Shown here: positions 16,955-24,058 of the stretch, piece after piece
How the letters are laid out: every line of letters starts with the position of its first letter
Position numbering within the stretch: the stretch's first letter is position 1
Source of the DNA: Candidatus Omnitrophota bacterium
Lineage (GTDB): Bacteria; Hinthialibacterota; Hinthialibacteria; Hinthialibacterales; Hinthialibacteraceae
DNA length: 33,933 nt
Reading direction: 5' to 3'
NCBI GenBank assembly: GCA_040755155.1
Contig: JBFMBP010000132.1
Span: forward strand, 1-33,933
Notes under the pieces: generated by a model
The model's input: only the letters and a program-made list of their open reading frames with translations
Database searches by the model: none
What the model was told of the DNA's origin: nothing
Position numbers and translations under genes: made by a program

Positions 16955-17221
16955 ATGAATCTCAATGTGAAAGCCTTTGGTCTTGCTGGCGGTTTGATTT
17001 GGGGATTGGGATTGTTCTTATTGACGTGGTGGATCATCGCCATTGAAGGCTCATCGGGAGTTGTCCCTTTTTTGGGTTTGATCTATCGCGGCTATCGCAT
17101 CACTCCTTTGGGCAGCGTTATCGGCTTGGTTTGGGGATTGATCGATGGCTTTGTGAGCGGAATCATATTCGCCTGGCTTTATAATTGTCTCGCTGCTAAA
17201 TGCCCATTAAAAGAAGCCTGA
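16955..17221 (+). CDS. Small holin-like membrane protein
   Basis: This 88-aa protein has two hydrophobic segments (about 6-30 and 52-78) joined by a short loop with 'YRGYRITPLGS'. The pattern (NVKAFGLAGGLIWGLG...LIYRGY..TPLGS..GL.WGL.DG) resembles a family of short chromosomal proteins that databases label bacteriophage holin. I know of no experimental function for it. The ATG at 16955 has AAGGAG nine bases upstream; longer starts in the same frame have no ribosome site. It is 15 bases before the GH42-like gene and very likely co-transcribed. No phage genes are nearby, so a lysis role is doubtful. Confidence 0.75.
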   Translation: MNLNVKAFGLAGGLIWGLGLFLLTWWIIAIEGSSGVVPFLGLIYRGYRITPLGSVIGLVWGLIDGFVSGIIFAWLYNCLAAKCPLKEA

Positions 17222-17236
17222 TCGAAGGCGGTGAAA

Positions 17237-19498
17237 ATGAAGACATTCTTTTTTTCTTTATGGACGGCGGGAATTCTGTGCTTGTCGTTTCCCGCATCGG
17301 GTGGTGATTTTTTTCCGGTCGGCGTTTGGTATGGCGGCGGCAAGGCGCGGGCGCCGATGCTGGTTCGCGATCCCGCATCGGAAAAAGAATCTTGGAAGTC
17401 CGACCTTCTCGCCATCCGGTCGCTTGGTTTCAACAGCATTAAATGTTGGGTGGATTGGGCGACGGCCGAGCCGGAAAAGGGCCGATTCCATTTTGAAAAT
17501 CTGGAACAACTGTTAAGCCTGACGGATGAGATCGGATTACGCGTCATCATCCAGATGTACGCCGACTCCGCTCCGGAATGGGTGGGCGAAAAATATCCCG
17601 GCGCCGCTTTCGTTAACCAACGCGGGCAAATCGTCCGTTCCCAAGCCTCTCCCGGCTATTGCGTAGATCATCCCGGCGTTCGCAAAGCCATGATGAAGTT
17701 TTATGAAGAGACGGCGAAGCGCGCGCGAGAACATCCGTCGTTCTTCGCCTGGGACTTGTGGAGCGAGCCGCATATCGTCAATTGGGTATGGTTCGACGAA
17801 CCGGCGGAATTTTGTTATTGCCCTTATACCCAGGAGCGATTCCGTTCCTGGCTTAAGAAGAAATATTCCACGCTGGATGGCCTCAACCACGCCTGGTATC
17901 GGACATTTACCCGCTGGGATCAGGCGCAGCCGCCTCGCTTCGGTACGATTTTATCCTATACGGATTTCATCGATTGGAAATCGTTTATCCCCGATAAATT
18001 GCAGGAGGATTTGCAGGCGAAAGCGGAAGCGGTTCGCAAAGCGGATTCCCAATTCATTGTCAGCAGCCATTCCGCCGTCCCATCGGTTTTGACAAGCCCT
18101 TTATACGGCGATGGCAATCCCGACGACTGGGGGATGTCTCAAGTAGTAGACCATTACGGGACGTCCATCTATCCCAAGCACGCTTCATCCACCGCACCTT
18201 GGAGCGTTATTCGCTTGACGGCGGGGTTGGACGCCATCCGGTCGGCGGGACGGGAGAAGGGATGGTGGATTGGCGAATTGCAGGCGGGGCAGGGAGCTAC
18301 CGGCGTCCGCGTGGCCGATCCCGTCACGGCGGCCGATTTGCGTCTTTGGGGCTGGACGGTCATCGCTCGCGGCGCGCGTTCGATCAGTTATTATGCTTGG
18401 TTTCCAATGAGTTCCGGCTATGAGTCGAATGGATACGGCATGGTCGAACTCGATGGGACGATCACGGAACGCGCCGAAGCGGCGGGACGTTTCGCCCGCA
18501 TCATCGATGAAAATCGGGATTTATTCCTATCCATGCGTCCGCTACCGGCGCAGGCGGCGGTTATGTACAATCCATTGGCTTATATGGCCGGGGGCAATAC
18601 GGTTGGTCCGGGCCAGGCGGTTCGCGATTCGTTGATGGGATTTTATCGCGCTATGTTCGAACGCAATATTCCCGTCGATTTTGTTCACGCCGATGAAATC
18701 GTTTCCGGAATGGCTGAGCGATACAAAATGATCTATTTGCCCACGCCGTTGATGTTGCAAAAATCCGTCGCCGAAGCCTTAAAAGAGTACGTGCGTCGCG
18801 GCGGGACCCTAATCAGCGAAGCGCGTCCCGCCTGGAATGACGAAAAAGGATTCGCCAATGAACGCATCCCCGGCGCGGGATTGGATGAAGTATTCGGCTG
18901 CCGCGAAAAGGTCTTGAACTCGCCGCCGAAAGTGGAAATGATTCTGAAATCCAATCTGCCGGAGGCATTGGCGCCGATGGCGGGGAAAACGGCGATCGGC
19001 GCGCAATACGCCGAGTCGTTGGACATTGCCTCTTCTTCCACCGAAGTGTGGGCGTGTTTTGCTAACGGCGATGCGGCGATGACGGCTTCGGCGTATGGAA
19101 AAGGAAAGGCGGTTTTGATCGGCTCGTTTCTAGCGGCGGCCTACGATAGGAACAGCGATGCCGCAGCGGGGCAATTGCTGCAAAGCCTCGTTTCCTGGGC
19201 AGGCGTTGATCCCGAAATCGAGATCGAAGGCGGCCAAGGCGAATTGGATGCGCGGCTTCTCGAATCGGATAAGGGGCGCTTATTCATTGGAGTCAATTAT
19301 TCCGAAACGGCGCAGGAAGTGAAATTCATCATGCCGTCTTCCTTCTCGGAGGATCATGCGATGAATCTCGAAAACGGCGAGATGGTTTCTTTGAGCGATG
19401 CGCTGGAGGGATGCGTTCTGACACACGCCTTTCAACCACGCGATGTTCTGGTATTGTTGTTACCAAAGGAGAGGATTAAATCCCAATCCTTTAGGTGA
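17237..19498 (+). CDS. Exported GH42-like beta-galactosidase family protein
   Basis: This 753-aa protein has a signal peptide (ending FPASG), a TIM-barrel catalytic domain to about residue 420, a Rossmann-like domain (about 430-640) and a C-terminal beta domain, the usual GH42 layout. The acid/base is likely Glu177 in WDLWSEPH and the nucleophile Glu347 in GELQAGQG. Family features around the metal site are partly kept: FCYCPYT followed by FRSWLKKKY and LNHAW, with the third Cys replaced by Thr. The residue before the acid/base Glu is Ser where clan A enzymes normally have Asn. The ATG at 17237 has AAGG nine bases before it; the GTG at 17231 is too close to that site. It lies downstream of the holin-like gene. 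Natural substrate uncertain. Confidence 0.9.
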   Translation: MKTFFFSLWTAGILCLSFPASGGDFFPVGVWYGGGKARAPMLVRDPASEKESWKSDLLAIRSLGFNSIKCWVDWATAEPEKGRFHFENLEQLLSLTDEIGLRVIIQMYADSAPEWVGEKYPGAAFVNQRGQIVRSQASPGYCVDHPGVRKAMMKFYEETAKRAREHPSFFAWDLWSEPHIVNWVWFDEPAEFCYCPYTQERFRSWLKKKYSTLDGLNHAWYRTFTRWDQAQPPRFGTILSYTDFIDWKSFIPDKLQEDLQAKAEAVRKADSQFIVSSHSAVPSVLTSPLYGDGNPDDWGMSQVVDHYGTSIYPKHASSTAPWSVIRLTAGLDAIRSAGREKGWWIGELQAGQGATGVRVADPVTAADLRLWGWTVIARGARSISYYAWFPMSSGYESNGYGMVELDGTITERAEAAGRFARIIDENRDLFLSMRPLPAQAAVMYNPLAYMAGGNTVGPGQAVRDSLMGFYRAMFERNIPVDFVHADEIVSGMAERYKMIYLPTPLMLQKSVAEALKEYVRRGGTLISEARPAWNDEKGFANERIPGAGLDEVFGCREKVLNSPPKVEMILKSNLPEALAPMAGKTAIGAQYAESLDIASSSTEVWACFANGDAAMTASAYGKGKAVLIGSFLAAAYDRNSDAAAGQLLQSLVSWAGVDPEIEIEGGQGELDARLLESDKGRLFIGVNYSETAQEVKFIMPSSFSEDHAMNLENGEMVSLSDALEGCVLTHAFQPRDVLVLLLPKERIKSQSFR

Positions 19499-19503
19499 AG
19501 GCT

Positions 19504-19602
19504 TTAGTATAGAAAAACGATCTGTAGCAGTACAAGCATACCCGCTGTCAGAACTGGATTGCTGCCGCTTATCCATGCCCATTGTTGGATATTTCCGTCC
19601 AT
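19504..19602 (-). CDS. Possible 32-aa single-span membrane peptide
   Basis: Just after the methyltransferase stop, on the same strand, a short frame begins at the ATG at 19602 and encodes 32 residues with one hydrophobic segment (NPVLTAGMLVLLQIVFLY). It may be a small protein or the truncated front of a lost membrane-protein gene. There is only a weak ribosome site. I do not recognise it. Confidence 0.25.
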   Translation of the reverse strand: MDGNIQQWAWISGSNPVLTAGMLVLLQIVFLY

Positions 19603-19613
19603 AAACAATTCCG

Positions 19614-20198
19614 TCAAATTAGGTTTAGCGGTTTGGTTAACAGCCATCCGTAATGATATGGCGGCAAATCGATGGGATCCTTGGTTTGAGATTGATAACC
19701 GACAGCTTCTGCCCAAACGCGGCATTGCTCCGGCCGAGGGCGTATTTCCATCGAGGGACCACGCGGCGTTGAGGGATCATAATTCCAATGAATAATTCCT
19801 AACTTTTTGCCCGGAACTAAAATTCTCCACGCTTCCCGCAGTAAGACATCGGGTTGCTCCGCATGGAGGATATTGAACAGCATAACATAATTGATGCTGC
19901 ACTCAGGCAATCCCGTTCCTTCCTGCACAAAATCTCTTTGCATGCAGACAATGTTGGTCAGGTTATGGATGGCGGCTTTTTCCCGAGTGATTTGGATCAT
20001 TTCCGGTTCAAGGTCAATGGCGAATAATTTCCCGGAAATGATTTGGGCGGCAGCGATCGAAAACGTCCCATATCCACAGCCGAATTCCGCCGCATTGCAA
20101 CAATCCGATGTAAGTTCCATCTTATTCAAGATGGCTGCGGGATGGAAAAACGACTCCCACCAGGATTCTTCCGGCATTCCGCTTTCACGAATTTTCAT
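19614..20198 (-). CDS. Class I SAM-dependent methyltransferase
   Basis: This 194-aa protein has the SAM-binding motif I AEFGCGYGTFS (G40-C-G-Y-G44), the acidic motif II FAIDLEPE (about 59-66), an 'INYVMLFNILHAEQP' motif IV region and the usual REAWRILVPGK helix-strand. The substrate is unknown; it could methylate a small molecule, and arsenite or a thiol compound is possible given its neighbours. The ribosome site at the start is weak, so it may depend on coupling to the DsrE-like gene 28 bases upstream. It is the last clear gene of the arsR cluster. Its first 33 codons lie in a 445-bp block repeated at 21991. Confidence 0.88.
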   Translation of the reverse strand: MKIRESGMPEESWWESFFHPAAILNKMELTSDCCNAAEFGCGYGTFSIAAAQIISGKLFAIDLEPEMIQITREKAAIHNLTNIVCMQRDFVQEGTGLPECSINYVMLFNILHAEQPDVLLREAWRILVPGKKLGIIHWNYDPSTPRGPSMEIRPRPEQCRVWAEAVGYQSQTKDPIDLPPYHYGWLLTKPLNLI

Positions 20199-20545
20199 GA
20201 TAAGTTCGCTTTCTGTTTTGCTGCTATCAAATCGTTACGAGTTTGTCGGAATCGCGCACGATTTCGTATTGGTCTTTGAGGGTGGATAATGGGCAGATCT
20301 CCGACCCTTCGGAATGACGAAGTTTCAAGCAGGTTCCACAGGCAAGAAACTCTCCTCCGGCATCCAATACCTTTTGCGCCTGGGCTTTTACATCAAATTT
20401 TGCATCTTCAATCCGATCGATCTCCACGCCTTTTCCTGAGAGAAAAATTCGAACTTCATCCCCTTGTTGTAAACTGTAAAGAGCCAAACGCAATACATTA
20501 TATACGGTTTCGGGATCTGTTTGAGATATAACGATGCCGAGTTTC
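20101..20545. repeat. Segmental duplication, intact copy
   Basis: This block matches 21991-22435 with no gaps and 13 mismatches in 445 bases (about 97 percent identity). It covers nearly the whole DsrE-like gene and the first part of the methyltransferase gene. Both copies are in the same orientation and flank the phosphorylase and arsR genes. This copy keeps both start codons and both reading frames. Confidence 0.95.
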
Positions 20546-20547
20546 AT
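20227..20547 (-). CDS. DsrE/DsrF-like sulfur-relay family protein
   Basis: This 106-aa small cytosolic protein has the DsrE-type fold pattern (MKLGIVISQTDPETVYNVLRLAL..., a GDEVRIFLSGKGV strand-loop and a C-terminal ACGTCLKLR segment). Cys70 and Cys73 form a CxxC-type pair and Cys85 follows. Members of the family carry persulfide sulfur or act as partner subunits in sulfur transfer. The start at 20547 has AGGAG eight bases upstream. It lies 41 bases after the nucleoside phosphorylase and 28 bases before the methyltransferase. Almost all of it is duplicated as a broken copy at 22117-22435. Confidence 0.85.
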   Translation of the reverse strand: MKLGIVISQTDPETVYNVLRLALYSLQQGDEVRIFLSGKGVEIDRIEDAKFDVKAQAQKVLDAGGEFLACGTCLKLRHSEGSEICPLSTLKDQYEIVRDSDKLVTI

Positions 20548-20588
20548 GATGATTTCTCCTGGGATTTTTTTGTTATGACAAATTGTAT

Positions 20589-21401
20589 TTATGTTGATTC
20601 AATCCAGCGTTTTGTTCCTTCACAGATGGCGCTCAATAATTCAATATCGAAATGTTCAGCCCCTTTTTCAAATTGCCTTCCGTCATGATCCATCGCGTTT
20701 GTAACATGCGCGACCAATGCGACTGGAACATGCTTCCGGATACCAAAAGAAAATAACGATGCGGCTTGCATTTCAACGGCCAAGGCTCCTCTTTCGGCAT
20801 TGTGCGCCATATCTTCATTGGTTTCGCGATAGGGCGCGTCCGTTGTCCAAATCAAACCGCTCCGAACAGGTTGTTCAAGATTTTCCAGGGAGTGCATTAA
20901 ATGGGGAACCAGCGAGGGCGTTGCTTCGACTGTTTCCGAAGGGGGAAGATAATGATAAGAAACGCCTTCATCACGAATCGCGCCAGTTGCGATAACGACG
21001 CTTGGTAAAGGCAGAGATGGATGTACGCGTCCAGCGGACGCAAGCCCAATAATCGCCTTTACGCCGCATACAGCCAATTGCTCCGCTATAAGAACCGTGT
21101 AAGGCCCGCCAATGGTTTGAGGGACAATGCCGCAACGAATTCGATCCTGTTGCCAACACCATAACCGGGTATGAAAACAGGGCCATGATTTACATTCAGT
21201 CAATTCGTCCTGCCGGCGTAATTTTTCCGTAAGATCGCCGTCAAATTCAAGGATGCAAATATCGGGAATCCTAATCTCTTGAATGTTCCGTTTTGCTTTG
21301 ACCGCTTCAATCAAATTTTCTGGAGAGAAAACTGGCGGAGCGTTGAGAGAATGATTCATCAAGGGGATTTCGGCCAACGAATGTTGGCTATGAATATTCA
21401 T
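20589..21401 (-). CDS. Nucleoside phosphorylase (PNP/UDP family)
   Basis: A 270-aa protein from the chosen start. Family signs include GGPYTVLIAEQLAVCGVK followed by IGLASAGRV (phosphate and sugar region), GAIRDEGVSYHYLPP, TDAPYRET and GALAVEMQAASLFSFG, where Glu-Met is the ribose-binding element. It should split a nucleoside with phosphate, giving a base and a pentose phosphate. Uridine, purine nucleoside and methylthioadenosine types share this fold, and I cannot choose. Start choice is uncertain. The ATG at 21401 has AAGGAG 13 bases away, a long spacing. The frame is open to 21455, and ATGs at 21431 and 21455 lack usable sites. It lies between arsR and the DsrE-like gene, in a likely operon. 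Confidence 0.87.
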   Translation of the reverse strand: MNIHSQHSLAEIPLMNHSLNAPPVFSPENLIEAVKAKRNIQEIRIPDICILEFDGDLTEKLRRQDELTECKSWPCFHTRLWCWQQDRIRCGIVPQTIGGPYTVLIAEQLAVCGVKAIIGLASAGRVHPSLPLPSVVIATGAIRDEGVSYHYLPPSETVEATPSLVPHLMHSLENLEQPVRSGLIWTTDAPYRETNEDMAHNAERGALAVEMQAASLFSFGIRKHVPVALVAHVTNAMDHDGRQFEKGAEHFDIELLSAICEGTKRWIEST

Positions 21402-21473
21402 TCTATGAAACGATCTCCTTTTGATATTCATCTTCTCTGATAAAGACGATTCCATTGGTTCTTATATTCACGA

Positions 21474-21836
21474 TTAGACGGCGCAATCATTCGTCACTTT
21501 TACGCTTTCTTGCGGCATCATCCCTCGATGCGCTTTCTTGGAGGGACAAGCCAAAATGGGATAATGATCGTCAAGAAAGCGAAGCAAACGCTTCACCAGT
21601 TTAGGACGGCATAGGTAATAACATCGCAATTTTCCTTCTTCTTGAAAGTCAACAATTTTTTCACGGCGAAGAGCCAATAGGTGTTGTGAAACATTGGATT
21701 GGGGGATATCCAGTAAATCTTGAATGTCGGTGACGCATTTAACTCCTTCGTTGAGTTTTAGGAGAATCGCAAGCCGCGTCGGGTGTCCTAATGTGCGAAG
21801 CAGGCCGGCTTTTTCCCGCAAATCGAGTTTATTCAT
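21474..21836 (-). CDS. ArsR/SmtB-family transcriptional regulator
   Basis: This 120-aa winged-helix repressor has the family core ALGHPTRLAIL-like segment (here RTLGHPTRLAILLKL) and a recognition helix around IPQSNVSQHLLALRREKIV (about 44-63). Cysteines are at 34, 72, 76, 97 and 118. Cys34 and Cys97 are placed roughly like the redox pair of the sulfide-responsive BigR/SqrR group; metal sensing through other cysteines is also possible. The ATG at 21836 has AAAGG nine bases upstream; the TTG at 21845 is too close to that site. It is the first gene of the cluster with the phosphorylase, DsrE-like and methyltransferase genes, and it probably represses that cluster through the inverted repeat in its promoter. 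Confidence 0.92.
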   Translation of the reverse strand: MNKLDLREKAGLLRTLGHPTRLAILLKLNEGVKCVTDIQDLLDIPQSNVSQHLLALRREKIVDFQEEGKLRCYYLCRPKLVKRLLRFLDDHYPILACPSKKAHRGMMPQESVKVTNDCAV

Positions 21837-21881
21837 TCTAATCAACCTTTTTGATGGGGTTTTATCATATCAATTCATTAT

Positions 21882-21915
21882 CATATTAGGATATCATAAT
21901 ATGAAATATTGTCAA
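21882..21915 (-). promoter_or_regulatory. arsR promoter with overlapping operator-like inverted repeat
   Basis: On the minus strand a perfect TTGACA (21910-21915) is followed after 16 bases by TATCCT (21888-21893). A perfect 7-bp inverted repeat, CATATTA and TAATATG (21882-21888 and 21897-21903) with 8 bases between, covers the -10 region. This size and spacing suit an ArsR-family dimer, and an N8 spacer is also used in BigR/SqrR-type operators. Binding here would block RNA polymerase, giving autoregulation. Confidence 0.6.
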
Positions 21916-22088
21916 CAGCATAGAGATTTCCGGCAATGATTCGGACGGCTTCTACCAAACGTTCCGCAACCATATTCCACAACGTCCAGGCAATCCGATG
22001 TAAGTTCCATCTTATTCAAGATGGCTGCGGGATGGAAAAACGACTCCCACCAGGATTTTTCCGGCATTCCGCTTTCACGAATTTTTAC
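21911..22088 (-). pseudogene. Methyltransferase pseudogene fragment
   Basis: Bases 21991-22088 are the near-identical duplicate of the methyltransferase 5' end, with the start codon changed from ATG to GTA. Beyond that, 21911-21990 is much more diverged but still translates, with a frameshift, to 'VVEYGCG.TFG' and 'VEAVRIIAGNLYAVD', matching AAEFGCGYGTF and IAAAQIISGKLFAID of the intact gene. The SAM motif is damaged by a two-codon deletion. The fragment stops at the arsR promoter. Confidence 0.75.
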
Positions 22089-22435
22089 GATAAGTTCACT
22101 TTCTGTTTTACTGCTATCAAATCGTTACGAGTTTGTCGGAATCGCGCACGATTTCGTAATGGTCTTTGAGGGTGGATAATGGGCAGATCTCTGACCCTTC
22201 GGAATGACGAAGTTTCAAGCAGGTTCCACAGGCAAGAAACTCACCTCCGGCATCCAATACCTTTTGCGCCTGGGCTTATACATCAAATTTTGCATCTTCA
22301 ATCCGATCGATCTCCACGCCTTTTCCTGAGAGAAAAATTCGAACTTTATCCCCTTGTTGCAAACTATAAAGAGCCAAACGCAATACATTATATACGGTTT
22401 CGGGATCTGTTTGCGATATAACGATGCCGAGTTTC
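21991..22435. repeat. Segmental duplication, decayed copy
   Basis: Direct repeat of 20101-20545 at a constant offset of 1890 bases, with 13 substitutions and no indels. Identity starts abruptly at 21991 and stops at 22435. Substitutions here destroy the methyltransferase start codon and put a stop in the DsrE frame, and the end of the block removes the DsrE start. Confidence 0.95.
22117..22435 (-). pseudogene. DsrE-like pseudogene
   Basis: Duplicate of the DsrE-like gene at 20227-20547. Codon 54 is changed from Lys (AAA) to a TAA stop at 22276-22278. The ATG is missing because homology ends just inside it. No ribosome site precedes it. Bases 22436-22522, between it and the TolC-like gene end, hold nothing I recognise. 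Confidence 0.88.
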
Positions 22436-22522
22436 CTTATACTGTTTGCCTTCCGTCAAGTTGTTATAATTTTAGTTATGTTCACGGTGCGAATCTATTT
22501 TGGAAAAAATGAAGAAGCATCG

Positions 22523-24028
22523 TCAGGGCGTTGGATCGGTTGGCATGACGATCATGTGACGATCCAGCAGCGTTCCCTTGGCTTGTTCGAGCTTCATATT
22601 GGCTAACCGTTTAGCGATTTGAGAGCGCATCTCGTCCAATTGCGATTGAATCAAATCCCGCTGGGCGACGAGAACCAAGAGGTTGGTCGATTTACCGACG
22701 CGGAATTTCTCCATTTCGGCTTGATACTTGCCTTGTTGCAGCCTCGTTGCGGCGTGAGTGGCTACGATTTGCTGCGTTGAACGTTCGACTTCGATATGCG
22801 CCAGCCGAACGTCGAGTTCAATGAGTTGTTCGAAATTGGCGATAGCGGCCTGGGCTTCTTTTTCCCGGAATTGAACGCGGCGGTTCCTGGCTTTGGCGGC
22901 GCGGTTTCCCAGATCGTATTGAAAAATCATGCCGCCCGTTATGTCGTAATTTTCTTGATCCAGATTGAGAATGGATTGATCGAACGAGGCGGCATAGCCG
23001 GTCTGGCCTAGCGTGATGAAGAAATCGAGTTGCGGCAAAAGGCCATTGCGAGTACGAACGATTTCCAGTTTCTGTTTTTTCCGTTGAACGCGGGCTTGAC
23101 CGATGTCCGGGCGATTCTCCAGGGCTTGGGCGATATCTTCCGTTTCGGAAGCAAGCGGCGTCTCTTCCTGGGAAGGAGCGTCAAGCAGCGCGATATCCAC
23201 TGATGAGAATTGCCCTAGGGAGAGATTGAGCGAAGAGAGAAATTGCAGCGCCGTCGTTTGCAGCAAACTGCGGGCGTCGATGACGGCTTCTTCTCTCAAA
23301 GCGGTTTCACCTTCCGCCGCCGCCAGTTCGATTTCCGCCGTTTGTCCGACTTCGATGCGATCCTTGGTTTCGGCAAGTTGCTGCCACGCCAAATCGAGGG
23401 AAGCTAAGCGGATTTTCAGTTCTTCTCTGGCGGCGAGTAAGTCCCAATAATTCTTCTCCACTTGAGCCGCCAGGGCGAGTACGAATCCGATCAGTTCGTA
23501 CTGGGAGATATCGACGTCACTCTCCGCTAACCGGACGCCCGCCAAGTTGGCGTTGGAACCCAATCCTCTTAAAAGCGGAAGCGTCAACGACGCTCCCAAG
23601 CGGGTGGAAAATAATTTGGTATAAACATTTGATGAACGCTCGGTGGCGGAGGCGCTGAGATCGAGATTCACTCCCAACGGCGTTCGCTTCGCGACGTTGA
23701 TGGAAGCGTTTCTCTGACGCGAAGAAACGCCCGTAAAAGCGCCGACTCCCGATGTCCGTTGTCCTTTGCTTTCCGCCGCCGAGAGGTTGGACGCGAGAGC
23801 GGGATCGAAAACCGATTGCTCTTCGGCGACGAACGTTTTCATGATTTCCGGTCCATACCGCTCGACAGCCAGGGAACGGTTGTTTTCCAGCGCTCGCAGG
23901 ATGGCGTCGCGTACGGAAAAACCGAGCGTGGCGGATGAAATCGCCGCGCCCGCTTCTCCCCAAGCGGCGTTTAGGCAGGCAAAGAATACGGCGATAGAAC
24001 AGGCGAGGCGCAGCGACAATAACCGCAT
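22523..24028 (-). CDS. TolC-family outer membrane efflux channel
   Basis: This 501-aa outer-membrane factor has a signal peptide (ending NAAWG), then the TolC-type pattern of two structural repeats with long helices (FSVRDAILRALENNRSL near the N-terminus and a matching RNRRVQFREKEAQAAIANFEQLIELDVRLAHIEVERS stretch later). Length is normal. It would form the exit duct for the RND pump encoded just upstream. The start has AGGAG eight bases before the ATG, 30 bases after the RND gene. It is the last gene of the adaptor-pump-channel operon. Confidence 0.92.
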   Translation of the reverse strand: MRLLSLRLACSIAVFFACLNAAWGEAGAAISSATLGFSVRDAILRALENNRSLAVERYGPEIMKTFVAEEQSVFDPALASNLSAAESKGQRTSGVGAFTGVSSRQRNASINVAKRTPLGVNLDLSASATERSSNVYTKLFSTRLGASLTLPLLRGLGSNANLAGVRLAESDVDISQYELIGFVLALAAQVEKNYWDLLAAREELKIRLASLDLAWQQLAETKDRIEVGQTAEIELAAAEGETALREEAVIDARSLLQTTALQFLSSLNLSLGQFSSVDIALLDAPSQEETPLASETEDIAQALENRPDIGQARVQRKKQKLEIVRTRNGLLPQLDFFITLGQTGYAASFDQSILNLDQENYDITGGMIFQYDLGNRAAKARNRRVQFREKEAQAAIANFEQLIELDVRLAHIEVERSTQQIVATHAATRLQQGKYQAEMEKFRVGKSTNLLVLVAQRDLIQSQLDEMRSQIAKRLANMKLEQAKGTLLDRHMIVMPTDPTP

Positions 24029-24058
24029 AAATCTTGCTCCTAGGCAAAGGACGCGTAT

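Noticed and set aside
20289-20531. Plus-strand 80-aa frame, also open in the duplicate at 22179-22421
   Set aside because: Antisense to the DsrE-like gene; its openness in both copies simply follows from 97 percent identity.
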